Source: Rhynchopus sp. YZ270_cl-10 (Eukaryota; Euglenozoa; Diplonemea; Diplonemida; Diplonemidae). From it: a DNA stretch of 64,000 nucleotides. The notes below the pieces were generated by a model that was given only the letters and a program-made list of their open reading frames with translations, did not search any database and was not told the DNA's origin. Each line of letters starts with the position of its first letter. Within the stretch, counting starts at the first letter, position 1. Below, piece after piece: positions 51,618 to 61,829 of the stretch. The position numbers and the translations under genes were made by a program. The DNA is taken from the NCBI GenBank assembly GCA_964035575.1, contig OZ037889.1, positions 248,001-312,000 on the forward strand, in the 5' to 3' direction.

Positions 51618-54232
51618 TCAGATGGAAGGTGTCTTCCCGGAGTAGTCTATTTGCAGGTTCGGCCATTTTGTGCTTAACGCCACGTAGAGCTGTGAACAAA
51701 AGAAGGGGTTGAGTTGAAATACAACAGCCCACTACAGAATGGTAGTTTCTGATGGCACCTCTGACTGACCCACTTTTCGATCGCTAGCCATCCGGGTAAA
51801 AACTCCCAGATCTTGGGATATTGGCCAGATCTGGAAACCAGATTTCACCATCTGGAAAACAAAGCCAGATCTGGGATTTAGCTTCTCCCGATCTGGTCAG
51901 ATCTGGTAGTATCCGTAATAAAACCCTCTCTGTAGACGTTTGTTGACATACCTTAGGCGCGAACATCCGGTTTGCTAGGTTTTTCACACTCTTGGGCATG
52001 TCTTCGTATTTGACGCGAAGCGACCAGAGCGCCTCTTCGCGCGGCTTGTTGCAGTATTGGCAGGCTGGTGTGTCTTCGTTGAGGCCGAAGACCATTGTCT
52101 TGAAGCGGCTGTGGTAGCATGACGCACACCGCCACGGCCCTGTCGGAACGGCACCCAAATTGAACAACGGCTCGGGCTCCTCCACCACCACCTCCTCCCC
52201 TGCATCTGCATCCTCCTCGCTTTCCTTCACATCTGGGTCGTCCACTGCCAGCACCACTTCGTACTCCCATGTCTTCCACTGTCCAGGACGAGCCTTCTTA
52301 TCCGCCTCCGTCGCCTGAACGATGTCATCAATCGCGCCTTTCGGGGTCTTCTTAAACGTTGCCTTATGCTTGGCAGGTGCCCCCTTTACCGCACCTTCTG
52401 GAGTCGTTATGGTAAGCGTAGCCATTCTTGGCCCCGCCGGCGCCAGACCGTTCCAATGATACAAAGGGAACGGTGCGCCGCCTTCTGGCACCCCAGCCAC
52501 AACGTTGCTGAAGAGAACCGTAAAGTGGTCACCACCGTGGAGAATCCAGACCGGGTATGGCGGGGCCTTTAAGGAGTCCGCCACCGGAACGCCCTGCTCC
52601 TTTTCCTGCGCGGAGAGGAGACCTACGTCGGTTTCCCAATCCTGCTTCGCGCCGGTTGAAACACAGTAGGCAGAGGTATTGCCCCCAGCACGACCGTTAC
52701 ACAGCAGACCCATTAGCTCCGAGGTGCAGATGTGGAAGGGGGGGAGGATGAGGGGGGGCTCGCCTACGTCGGCTGCAATGTCTTTTTTTGTCTGATCCAC
52801 CCCACGGCTCAGCAGGCATGAGTACAGAAGCAGCACGACCCCGCCCTCAGCGGTAAAGGCATCAAGCTGCGCTGCGACTGCATCCTTCGCATGCTTTGCT
52901 TCTACCTCGGTGGAGGTGATCGTTGTCTTGGAAGGGTCCGTCCAGTTGCTAATAATGACAGGGCTGCCGACGGGAAGGTGTTTGATAGAGGCCCGCAGTG
53001 TTCTGCACAGCGCCTCGCAGAGAACATCATCGGAGGGTGTGGTGTTGATGTCGAAGCTGGGGTGTCCTGCCAGCTTGGCCCTCTCAAGGAGCTCGATAAT
53101 GACGTACGCCTGCAGCGCAGACAGAATCCCGCACGGTCCGTTCCTCTGCTGCAAAATCCCGATGCTCGAGGCATCGGTCTTGCAGAACTCAATCGTCTGC
53201 TTCGCCCACGACTCTGGAATCGCCTCCTTCTCAGGCCACACCAGGGTGTACCAATCAAAGGGGACCTGGAAGGCAGAGGGTGCGTCCCCGCTAGGGGCGA
53301 TACCACCGTCGAGAAACATGTTCATTGCGAGTTCAAGGTTGCCTCCGGTAGCTTCGAGAAGGTTTAGTGCCTGTGATAGGGGATAGGGGGGTTTGAGTTG
53401 ATAAAAACCCTTGTGGGGGTGAAAATCCCAAAAATCTAGCCCTATGTTTGGGTAACTGTAAATGAAATGTGTCATGAAGGACAAAGCCCCTCTCACGATC
53501 CGACTTACCCGAACGGAAGACCTCGGGAACGCAGAGTTGTGGCACACACTACTCAACCTTCGACGTGCTGGTGGAGGACGACGCGAAAGACCCGGTTGAC
53601 CGGAAGTTGCTGTCGGCGTTAGCCCAAAGTCCATCGCGCTCAATATTGACGAGAACCGTTCAACGGATTGGACCAGCTTGTAAAATTGTGCAATACTATT
53701 GTGTAAAACCCATGCGGCCGGTTTTCGTTTCAGTATTTCTTTTATTCCGAGGGATGCAACCAGCAACCGAACTATCTGCAATGCAGACCTACTTGACCCG
53801 ACAACAGGAGATACGGAAGGGGTGTTTTTGCGATATACGCCAGAAAACGGGGGGTCAGCGGTGAGTGAAAATATTTTCGCTCACGTGAAAAAGCGCAGAT
53901 GGAGCCCAACGCACCACCTACGTTGCCGTGGATGCACACCTCAGCGCTTTTATGAACGGCTTGATGACGATCTGGAGATGCTTTCAGACCACACCCACAC
54001 GGAAGGCGCGATGTCATCGACTACGGGGGAAGAAAAAAAAACACCTCGTATATTTCCACCACAAGCGGGAATGCCGCAAAAGACCGCTAAGAAACCCCCC
54101 CCTAAGCCTCTGCCACCTTGATCACATTCGTTTTCACACAGATCATCAAAAACTGGTCGAGGGGGGGGTTGGGTTGGGGAGACATACATCAGCCTCAGCT
54201 ATGCCAAGCATCGCTACCAGCTCTGCTGCCAT
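51618..54232 (-). CDS. MINDY-3/4-like (FAM188) deubiquitinase with UBA and RanBP2-like zinc finger, 511 aa, three exons
   Basis: Exon 1 54232-54188 (MAAELVAMLGIAEAD), exon 2 53370-51952 (473 codons), exon 3 51689-51618. Introns are 817 bp and 262 bp, both GTATGT...CAG and phase 0. Splicing of exons 1 and 2 completes a UBA-like helical bundle (MLGIAEAD + ALNLLEATGGNLELAMNMFL). The catalytic region has the MINDY pattern: glutamine and cysteine in LQQRNGPCGILSALQAY, and histidine in HGGDHFTVLFS. A four-Cys finger (WRCASC...ACQYC) near residues 430-455 resembles RanBP2 type. The C-terminus LYVALSTKWPNLQIDYSG matches the family's end. MINDY enzymes trim Lys48-linked ubiquitin chains. Function is inferred from family; the sub-type (3 or 4) is unclear. 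Confidence 0.88.
53500..54121 (+). pseudogene. Antisense coding relic inside MINDY intron 1
   Basis: The 817-bp intron carries protein-like plus-strand sequence in more than one frame: DDAKDPVDRKLLSALAQSPS, SNRTICNADLLDPTTGDTEG, then NIFAHVKKRRWSPTHHLRCR and a Lys/Pro-rich end stopping at 54121. No family recognised. Its presence explains why this intron is longer than most in the window. Confidence 0.4.
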
Positions 54233-55442
54233 TTTGGGTGTGTGTGTGTAAAGTTTGCTGGACGGTTTCTGAGAGAGGGGATATGTGTTGTGTTGTTAAA
54301 GATGGAAATATGAGAAGAGAGAGTGAGAGATCATTTGCTTTCCAACTAAAGTAAAATGAACAAAAAGAAAGAAAGAAATAAATAAAGTTAAACCGAAGCC
54401 TCGCGTGGTAAAGACAACGTTTAAAAAAAAAATGGTTTTATGTACTCTCAAATCAAAGAAGAGAAAGTACAAAGGAAATTCGATACAGATAGCCAATATT
54501 TTGGTTTTGTTGCAAAAAAAAACGGAATGGAAAGAAAAGAAAAGTTTATAAGATGACCCCAAGCCTCTCATGCTTAGTCACCTTATCATATTCGTTAGAA
54601 AAGGAACAAAAAAAAAGGAAAGAAAACTTCCAAACGAAAAGACCCAATATTTCTTGAGATTAGACTCTTAGAAAGGACATAAATTCCCACTCTATAGTCT
54701 CAGTTGCTGAAATGATCGATTCAGAAAGAAATTTCGCTTCACCTTTTTTCTTCTTCGTTTACTTTCCTCGCTTCTTGGTGCAGTGGTAGCTCCAAGAGGA
54801 AAGCCAGCTATCCGTGATAATCTGTGGTGCCGTTTTTGGGAGTGGCTTTGTCATTACGGAGACACCTAACCATTTCCCCCACTACGGCCTTTTCACACTA
54901 TGTGGGGAAACCGTCACCCTCAGGTATACCTTCATAGAGTTTCAGGAATGTGCCACATTTAGAAAATATTGTAAAAAAATGAAGTGTAATCTGGAAAAAA
55001 AAAACAACAAAAGAGGGGGACAGACGAAATACTAAATTTAAAACAAAAAGAAGCCTCGGCTAGAACACAACCAATCAAAACAAAAAAAAGAGAAAAGTTT
55101 TATGAGGTGAACCATGCACTCCTATACTTCTCAGCCACCTTAAAAAAACTTGGAAACGATGAATGAACGTACCTCTCGTGCACATACGTCTATAACAAAA
55201 TATAGAACTCTTATCTAATCTGTAAAATCTGTGTAAATTACAATACACTGTATTTTCAAGCAACAAAAATAACTTTTTCTAAGAGACACAAACACTTTGC
55301 ATAAATCAGATTTTGAGGTGACCCCCTTTTTTTTGCAATGCAGACAGATAAAATGCAAAACAAGGATGCATAAACGATACTGAGTTGAAGCCCTGATTCA
55401 CTTTGAACGACAAATTTTGCATCAATTTCAAAAATGATTCAC
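54233..55442. other. Spacer with dispersed repeats
   Basis: No gene seen. S7 (AGAAGAGAAAGTACAAA) near 54460, shared with 15275; S2 near 54550 and 55107; S4 near 55158; and the first 197-bp repeat copy (54761-54957). Confidence 0.55.
54761..54957 (+). repeat. 197-bp dispersed repeat, copy 1
   Basis: Starts ACTTTCCTCGCTTCTTGGTG, nearly identical to 56617-56813 in the same orientation. It opens with a hairpin (CTTTCCTC...GAGGAAAG) around GTGGTAGCTCC, an A-box-like sequence. Confidence 0.85.
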
Positions 55443-56270
55443 TCACAAAGTCACCTCCCATGGTCGAGTCTTTGTTAACGCGACCAGCGTCGAGAGGTGG
55501 CCTGCAGCAAGCGTAGCCTCGCCCAACCTGCCTGCACTGTCCATCCCCGAACCACTGCTTGTATCCTGCATGGTTGCGCCACATTCATGCGCGAGGGGGC
55601 GCGTCTCCAGCATTTCCTCTGAGCTGTGCTCACCACACGCCTCCGTCGCCTCCCCTGAGGTGAACCCATCATTATACCCGCCATCATTCTCACCAGAGGA
55701 CTGCAACGACGCAGTCCTCCCTGCAGCCCCTACCACCACCGTCTCTTCACACAGATTCTCTGTCGCAAACCCTTCCAACAGCCTGCAGTCTGAGTACGCC
55801 ATTTCCCAACACTGCTTTTCCCTGCACACCACCTCTACCTCCACCTCCACCGGCAACACCACAACGCACAATGCATCAATTCGCGCAGGAGACGGTGCGG
55901 ACACACTCCTCCGATGCCGTGCATTCACTTCGTGTTGTCTTCTGTGCACCGAAGAAGGGGATGGTGTGAGGGAACGTACCTTCTTTCGGTGTGATGGTGG
56001 AGGGGGTGGTGGTGAGGGTTGATGCGCCGTTGCGCGACGTTTTGAGGAAGGGGGAGTCGCAGGGCGTGCCTTCGTGTAAAGGCTTGGTATTGGGTGGTGC
56101 CGTGAGATAGGAGGGGGAGGAGGCGGAGGTGTTGGTGGTGTTGCTGGAGTAGCGTGATGTGGGGACGCCCGCACGCAGTTGCTGTGTATGCTTCCACCTG
56201 AGCAGATGTTGTAGCGGAAAGGCAGGAGAGGGGCGGGTTGAACACATCGCTTTCTTGCATCGCGTGCCAT
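55443..56270 (-). CDS. Pro/Ser-rich hypothetical protein, 275 aa
   Basis: ATG at 56270, stop at 55443. Basic start (MARDARKRC), then polyproline and Ser/Arg runs (TPPTPPPPPPP), then a more mixed acidic C-terminal half with CREKQCWEMAYSDCRLLEGF. No domain recognised. A GT within GGGAG|GTGACTTTG near the stop could be a donor to a further exon I cannot place. Coding status rests on length, composition, the minus strand shared with all neighbours and a clear start. Confidence 0.5.
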   Translation of the reverse strand: MARDARKRCVQPAPLLPFRYNICSGGSIHSNCVRASPHHATPATPPTPPPPPPPISRHHPIPSLYTKARPATPPSSKRRATAHQPSPPPPPPSHRKKVRSLTPSPSSVHRRQHEVNARHRRSVSAPSPARIDALCVVVLPVEVEVEVVCREKQCWEMAYSDCRLLEGFATENLCEETVVVGAAGRTASLQSSGENDGGYNDGFTSGEATEACGEHSSEEMLETRPLAHECGATMQDTSSGSGMDSAGRLGEATLAAGHLSTLVALTKTRPWEVTL

Positions 56271-56616
56271 ATTGAGATTAAAATAAAAAAAATATGAGAG
56301 TGTAAAGGAATAAGTCCTAAGGAGAAAGAGGATTAAGGGGAAAGAAGTGGGGTAGAGGGAGGGGGAGAGAGAGAGGAGGAGGAGAAAATAGGATGGACTG
56401 TTTTGTTTTGGAAAAAAAAGTTTTAGAAAATGTAAACCTGTTTTGTTTAGCCCCTCCTTTTTTAGCGTCTTCTTTGTTCATTTTTTTGTTTTGTTTTGTT
56501 TGTTTTTTTGTATTTTTGTTTGTTTTATTTGCCTCACAAGAGAGAAAAATATCGAGAGGAAATCTTCATTTTTTTCGCCATATCCTTTTGCTTTGCTTTT
56601 ATTTTATTTTTGGGGG
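56271..56616. other. Spacer upstream of the Pro/Ser-rich gene
   Basis: No gene. Strong strand asymmetry: A/G-rich then T/G-rich tracts, giving a C/T-rich leader on the gene strand. Confidence 0.5.
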
Positions 56617-56813
56617 ACTTTCCTCGCTTCTTGGTGCTGTGGTAGCTCCAAGAGGAAAGCCAGCTATCCGTGATAATCTGTGGTGCCGTTTTTGGGAGTG
56701 GCTTTGTCATTACGGAGACACCTAACCATTTCCCCCACTACGGCCTTTTCACACCATGTGGAGAAACCGTCACCCTCAGGTATACCTTCATAGAGTTTCA
56801 GGAATGTACCACA
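56617..56813 (+). repeat. 197-bp dispersed repeat, copy 2
   Basis: Second copy of 54761-54957, with about five differences, ending 55 bp before element E copy B. Confidence 0.85.
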
Positions 56814-56867
56814 AAATGCCCCCGAATGAAATTTAACGTCCAGCGCCAGTAGGAACCTTTTTTTTTT

Positions 56868-59102
56868 GAGAAAAGTTCGATTTCGGCCTCGAAAATTACC
56901 GTGACACCGATTTGTCACGGAATTTTGTCACGGAATTTTTTTGAAAGATTCGATTTCGTGACAAAAAAAAATCGATTTCGTGACAAACCAATTTTTTCAT
57001 TGACACACAAAATTCGATTTCGTGACAAACCGATTTTTTCATTGACAAAAAAAAATTCGATTTCGTGACAAATCCAAAAATTCAGTGACAAAAAAATGTC
57101 AATGAAAAAATGGATTTTGTCAAGGAAACCGAACTTTTTGTCACGGAAAAAGTCGTGACAGAAATGGATTTTGTCAAGGAAACCAAACTTTTTGTCACGG
57201 AAAAAGTCGTGACAGGGCACTGGGTACTGGGTACACTGGATACAAGGATAAAAGTCGTGAAAGAGCAACCACAGCTCCACATGACAAACACAAAAGTGTC
57301 CAGTCACGTGGGGCATTCATGCACTGAGGAGATAATGATCCAACAATTTACAAGAAAGATTACTTAACCTACTGCTGGAAATTGCCAGGTCGTAGTAACA
57401 CACAAAGTGTGCCTCCGTTCGGGAAGACCGGATATTCTAGAGACCAAAAAGGCCTCAAGAATATCTTCCGGTAGTCAAGGTATAACCGAATGAACGGCCC
57501 AAGACCCCCGTGGAGAAGTTAAATGTGTAATGCTATCAGGTAGAAACTGCGAACACTGTCTTACCCTCCTCAATGCATGGTGGAAGATGTCTTTGACAAC
57601 AAATATCCTGTACCCAGGTACCAGGTTCCCAGACCCACGTAGTACCACGTCGCAGTACTACGCAAAATTTACCACCAGACCCTGTCTTCGTGCACCTTAA
57701 GTACAACGCCGCAGACAGGCCAAACATGCGTTGGACTCAGAGGAATGCCTGCTGTGCAGTGTATCAAACATGAGAACCAACTCCCAGCAACAAGGGGCGC
57801 CTTTTGGCGGGCGTTGTTGAGGGTGTTTGGGGTGCAAAGTTTTCCACAATTTTGATGCGCGGGTACAGAAGTGTTATCTTGTTCTTTCATCTCTAGGAAT
57901 GTAAATGTCAATCGCGTTTAACTACCACTAGGGTTTGTTCAGTGAACCCACGAGGGGTCGAAGGGGGTTGGTTATCCCATATCTATCAAAGGTTGTGTCG
58001 ACCAGGCGAATCCACTATGTTACGCTGTATGATGATAAATCCGAAGAAATAACAGTGCATAGCAACTGCAGGAAGTTTGTTAAAAAGAGTGCCTCACGCT
58101 ACACAAACCACCACCCGCGATTGACTTAGATGTTATAACAAAGAGAATTCAGAACAAAACAACACCCTGCCCCATACACACTAAATTGTCATGCTTCAAG
58201 AGCATGCCTGGGCCAAAATTACTATGACGAAAAGGCAACAAGACCACCCACAAGGAGTGTGAATTGTGCACTGGTTTTCTGGGGGAACAAACAATATTTT
58301 CTTGTGTCTAGTCCTCCGGAAGCAGAGGACAGACTTTCCGGAAGGTTTCCAAAGTCGAATTTCTTGCACTAGCTATGCTCCCTGGTTAATGGCTATAGCA
58401 GTGACTGACAAAGTGTTCCCACCCCCCTTTCCACCACCATAATAACCGAACTCTGCTTATCAAACCACAATCTGAATCTGCTTCCGTCGCATGCGCTGGT
58501 GGATTCGATCTGTTTTGGTGTGTGTAATGGAATGTATGGGTGAGGGTTGGGGTATTAGGTATAGAAACGTGCGCACCCATTAATTTTTTACCGAATGAAA
58601 ATGAAATCTGCAATGAGTGTCTGCTGCATATCATTTAGTGGGGCTGGCCTCTGGCCAGAGGCGTGCAAGCCTGACCGTGTTCGCGATATACTAAGTCTTG
58701 CATAATCATAAAGTTATCATACCTTGTGTCTTCAGTCTCTGCCCTTAGGTTTCTAGACAGCTCAAGAATGGCCTCTTTTGTGTTTGTCAAGTGGCTGTCT
58801 GGTCACTTTTCAGTGACTGGCGGGTTGGCTGTCACGACTTTTTCCTTGACAAATTCCATTTTTTTCAATGACATTTTTTTGTCAATGAAAAAATGGATTT
58901 GTCACGAAATCGAATTTTTTTTTGTCAATGAAAAAAGTCATTTGTCACTAAATTGAATTTTGTGTGTCAATGAAAAAATCGGCTTGTCACGAAATCGATT
59001 TTTTTTTGTCACGAAATCGAATCTTTCAAAAAAATTCCGTGACAAAGTACCGTGACAAATCGGTGTCACGGGTATTTTCGAGGCCGAAATCGAACTTTTC
59101 TC
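56868..59102. mobile_element. Element E copy B, uninterrupted TIR DNA transposon, 2235 bp
   Basis: Complete from GAGAAAAGTTCGATTTCGGC to its inverse. TIRs are about 270 bp (56868-57135 and 58829-59102), about 90% alike, made of TTCGATTTCGTGACAAA sub-repeats. Runs of nine to ten T on both sides are the likely target duplication. The interior has no ORF above about 130 codons and no recognised transposase, so it is non-autonomous. It shows the empty site for element F and differs from copy A at very few positions, so E moved recently. Confidence 0.9.
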
Positions 59103-59554
59103 TTTTTTTTTCATTGAAACCTACAGGGCTCTTGCCAATCACCCCTTTTGGACGGGGGTGATTTGGGGTCTTTTTGCTTTTTTTTTTTTTGTTTTTTTGT
59201 TTGTTTTTATTGCTGTACTACGTAGCCCTCCGGACTGCATTTTGTTTGTAGTTTCGACAATCACCTATCCGAGGACGGGTTCTGTACACAAAGTCGCCCC
59301 CTTTTTTGCTGATATATTTTTCGTTCATTTTTGTTTTTTTTTTTGGCATTGCTCAGTGGGGAAGAGATATAGGGAAAAACGGGGGGGAAAGCAAAAATAA
59401 AAAATAAAAATCTGAGCACGCTAAGAGATTGTCGCACCATATAAAGCAGATATCGCGGGTCATATTCCACTCCCTTCTGTTGTATTGCCAATGATCAATA
59501 ATGGGTATTTCATACTATGTATACTATCTATTCTGCTGAATAGAAGGTATAATA

Positions 59555-59606
59555 CATACTGTGGGTGTTATAACGTTATCGATAACGTTATAACACCCAC
59601 AGTATG
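59555..59606. repeat. Perfect 52-bp palindrome
   Basis: No spacer; the centre is ATCGAT; arms read CATACTGTGGGTGTTATAAC. It sits right after a short repeat (ATTCTGCTGAATAGAAGGTA) also found near 37865 without the palindrome. Confidence 0.95.
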
Positions 59607-60914
59607 AATAATGGTGAAAACTTCGCGAGAAGAGTCGCCAATACTGCTTTCTTAACAAATGCAGGCCACCCATATGCAACAAGCATTCGTTGCGGAGCAC
59701 AGCGCACAGTCTCCTTTTCGAGAAAGAAAACCCGCACCGCAAACCCGCAAACCCTATACAATGGAGCTTGCACAGCTGGCAATTACACTATTCCAACAAT
59801 TTTTCAGGGAAAAAAAGAAATGAAAAGAAAAGAAAAGAAAAAATTGGCAAAGCTGATCCAAAGCCTTTCGTGTTTTTAGGTACCTATTGGAGACTACATG
59901 ATTCTCCTTTTTTTTACAGCATTTTTTTTTTTTTGTTGTTGAATAAGTACCGCCTTTCAGAAAATTCTCACTTTTTTTGTTTACAATACCCCCTCCCCAC
60001 CCGAGCTTCTTTGCGCTCAAATGTCACCCGAAGGCCGGGAGACTTGTTGTTTTTTTTTTTTTTTGTTTTGTTTTTTATTTGAAAAAAACTTGGTTAATTT
60101 TTAGGTTTTTTATTTGCTTTTTTGTTGATGCGTTTTTTTTTTAAAAGAGAAACACTTAAAGAACATCCTCCTCTCTCTAGCACCATTAAAGAAATTGTTG
60201 TTATTTTTCAGATACACATAATACACACCTTTTTAAACTTGGGTGTGAAGTGGTTAGGTCCCTCCACACATTCCCTTTATCATGACACAACCTCCCCCTA
60301 CCCACACAAAAACGAACCGAGCGAGAGAGAGGAAGAGAGAAATTCCTTTAGTACAGAGCGTTCTCGCTTCACACCCAGGCCTCGGGGTTTTCACAAAAAA
60401 AAAAAAAAAAAAAAAAAAAGAAAGAAAGAAAACTTAAAAAAAAGGTGAACCTCATATGTACATCAGAAAAGGGTAAGAAAGAACCTAAGACCAGTTTGAA
60501 AGCTGAACCTCAACTCGCAGTGCTTTTATCAGAATAAATAATTTTCTTTTTTTTTTTGAAAACTTGGTTGTATCAGTGTAGACACCCGAGGATGAAACTC
60601 CACTATTTTTTGAACGACAGAAGAAAAACAACCAACACTCATCAACAAAAAAAAACAAAAATACTGTCTAACACAAAATTCTGGAACATTTTGGTTCCAG
60701 GATTTTAATGTCACACGGTAATAAAATCTGAATGTGTCTCCCATACCCATTCTCTATTTCTATTTCAGGAAGGAGGTCTCTTTCCTACCCCCCTTGAGGC
60801 CCCCCCTCCTCTTCCCCGCCCCCCCCGCCTTTTTGCAATTTCTTTTGTCAACGCAGTTTTCTGAATAACAAATCTTTTTTGAGAACTGAAGTGTATCAAA
60901 GGTTGTTTTTTTTT

Positions 60915-61085
60915 GAAAACTTGGTTGTATTAGTGTAGCCACCCTATACATAGTGTGCAGACGAACCAAAAGTTTGTCGATGTTCGTCCTGGGGGGAGAA
61001 AAAAAAATGGTTCGTCAATGTTCGTCGACGAACCAAAAAGTTCGTCTGCACACTATGCCTAGAGTGTGTTCCTCTAATACTCTCT
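60915..61085 (+). repeat. Dispersed repeat family S5 copy, interrupted by a MITE
   Basis: Core GAAAACTTGGTTGTATTAGT, then GTAGCCACCCTAGAGTGTG. Uninterrupted copies at 60558-60607 and 61345-61395; an inverted copy at 5440-5492. Here the core is split at CCTA by the MITE at 60949-61057. Confidence 0.75.
60949..61057. mobile_element. 109-bp MITE inside an S5 repeat
   Basis: Exact 18-bp inverted ends CATAGTGTGCAGACGAAC. Inner GGTTCGTC / GACGAACC repeats in both orientations. CCTA (or CTA) is repeated at both sides, and the neighbouring S5 copy at 61345 gives the empty site. Confidence 0.75.
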
Positions 61086-61829
61086 TTGACCCTTTTGGAT
61101 CTTCTCCAAATCTCCTCCTATCCTCCTCATACCAAAAATGCGTGTCCAGTCCCTTCGGGAAAAATAAAAGCTGATGAATGTACCTCGCTGGTCGCATTTT
61201 CAGAGGAAAAAAAAATTGGTAATGATACTAAGCCTCTCGCATCTGTTTACAGGCGCACTCAACATGAAGCCACCTGCAATAAAAAATAATAAAAAGGGGG
61301 GAAAAAGGGGATGGCGTGGGTTGGCGCACGGTATCTTTTTTGCTTTTTTTGAAAACTTGGTTGTATTAGTGTAGCCACCCTAGAGTGTGCTCCACTATTT
61401 AATAAAAATCGCTTTTTTGAGCCCCAGAAACCAGAATATCCGAAACGAATCGTTTTGTTTTTGTTTTTTATAGTATCGACAATCACCTGTCCGAGCTTTT
61501 TTTTTCTCCTTCTTTTTTTTTGAAACATTGTTGTATTTGCCAACCTTATCATATCTCTCTCTCTCTCTCTCTCTCCCCGCTCCCGCCCCGTCTTTTTTGA
61601 ATAACGTGGTAGTCTATCATACTAATAATATGTGGCGAAGTCCGCACACACTTTCATACATACAGAATCACCAAAAGAAACACACACTACCACAACCCCC
61701 CCTTTAAAAAGAAATCTGATCTTAAAGTGTTGAGAGCGCAAAACCGCCTCTTGGACGAAGGAAATTTGAAATCGCGTTTTTTTTCTTCTTTTTTGAAATT
61801 AATGATGCCCACCCCCTTCCCTCTTCCAC

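Larger units (their letters stand above)
59103..61829. other. Spacer with dispersed repeats and small elements
   Basis: No gene seen. S6 (59250), a 52-bp palindrome (59555-59606), S5 copies (60558, 60915, 61345), a 109-bp MITE (60949-61057), S4 (61172), S6 (61463), S1 (61722), and long A/T tracts including a 25-bp A-run near 60396. Confidence 0.6.

Noticed and set aside
56915-57316. 133-aa minus-strand ORF in element E as a protein gene
   Set aside because: It runs through the inverted terminal repeat and its sub-repeats, and the similar ORF in copy A is equally repeat-derived.
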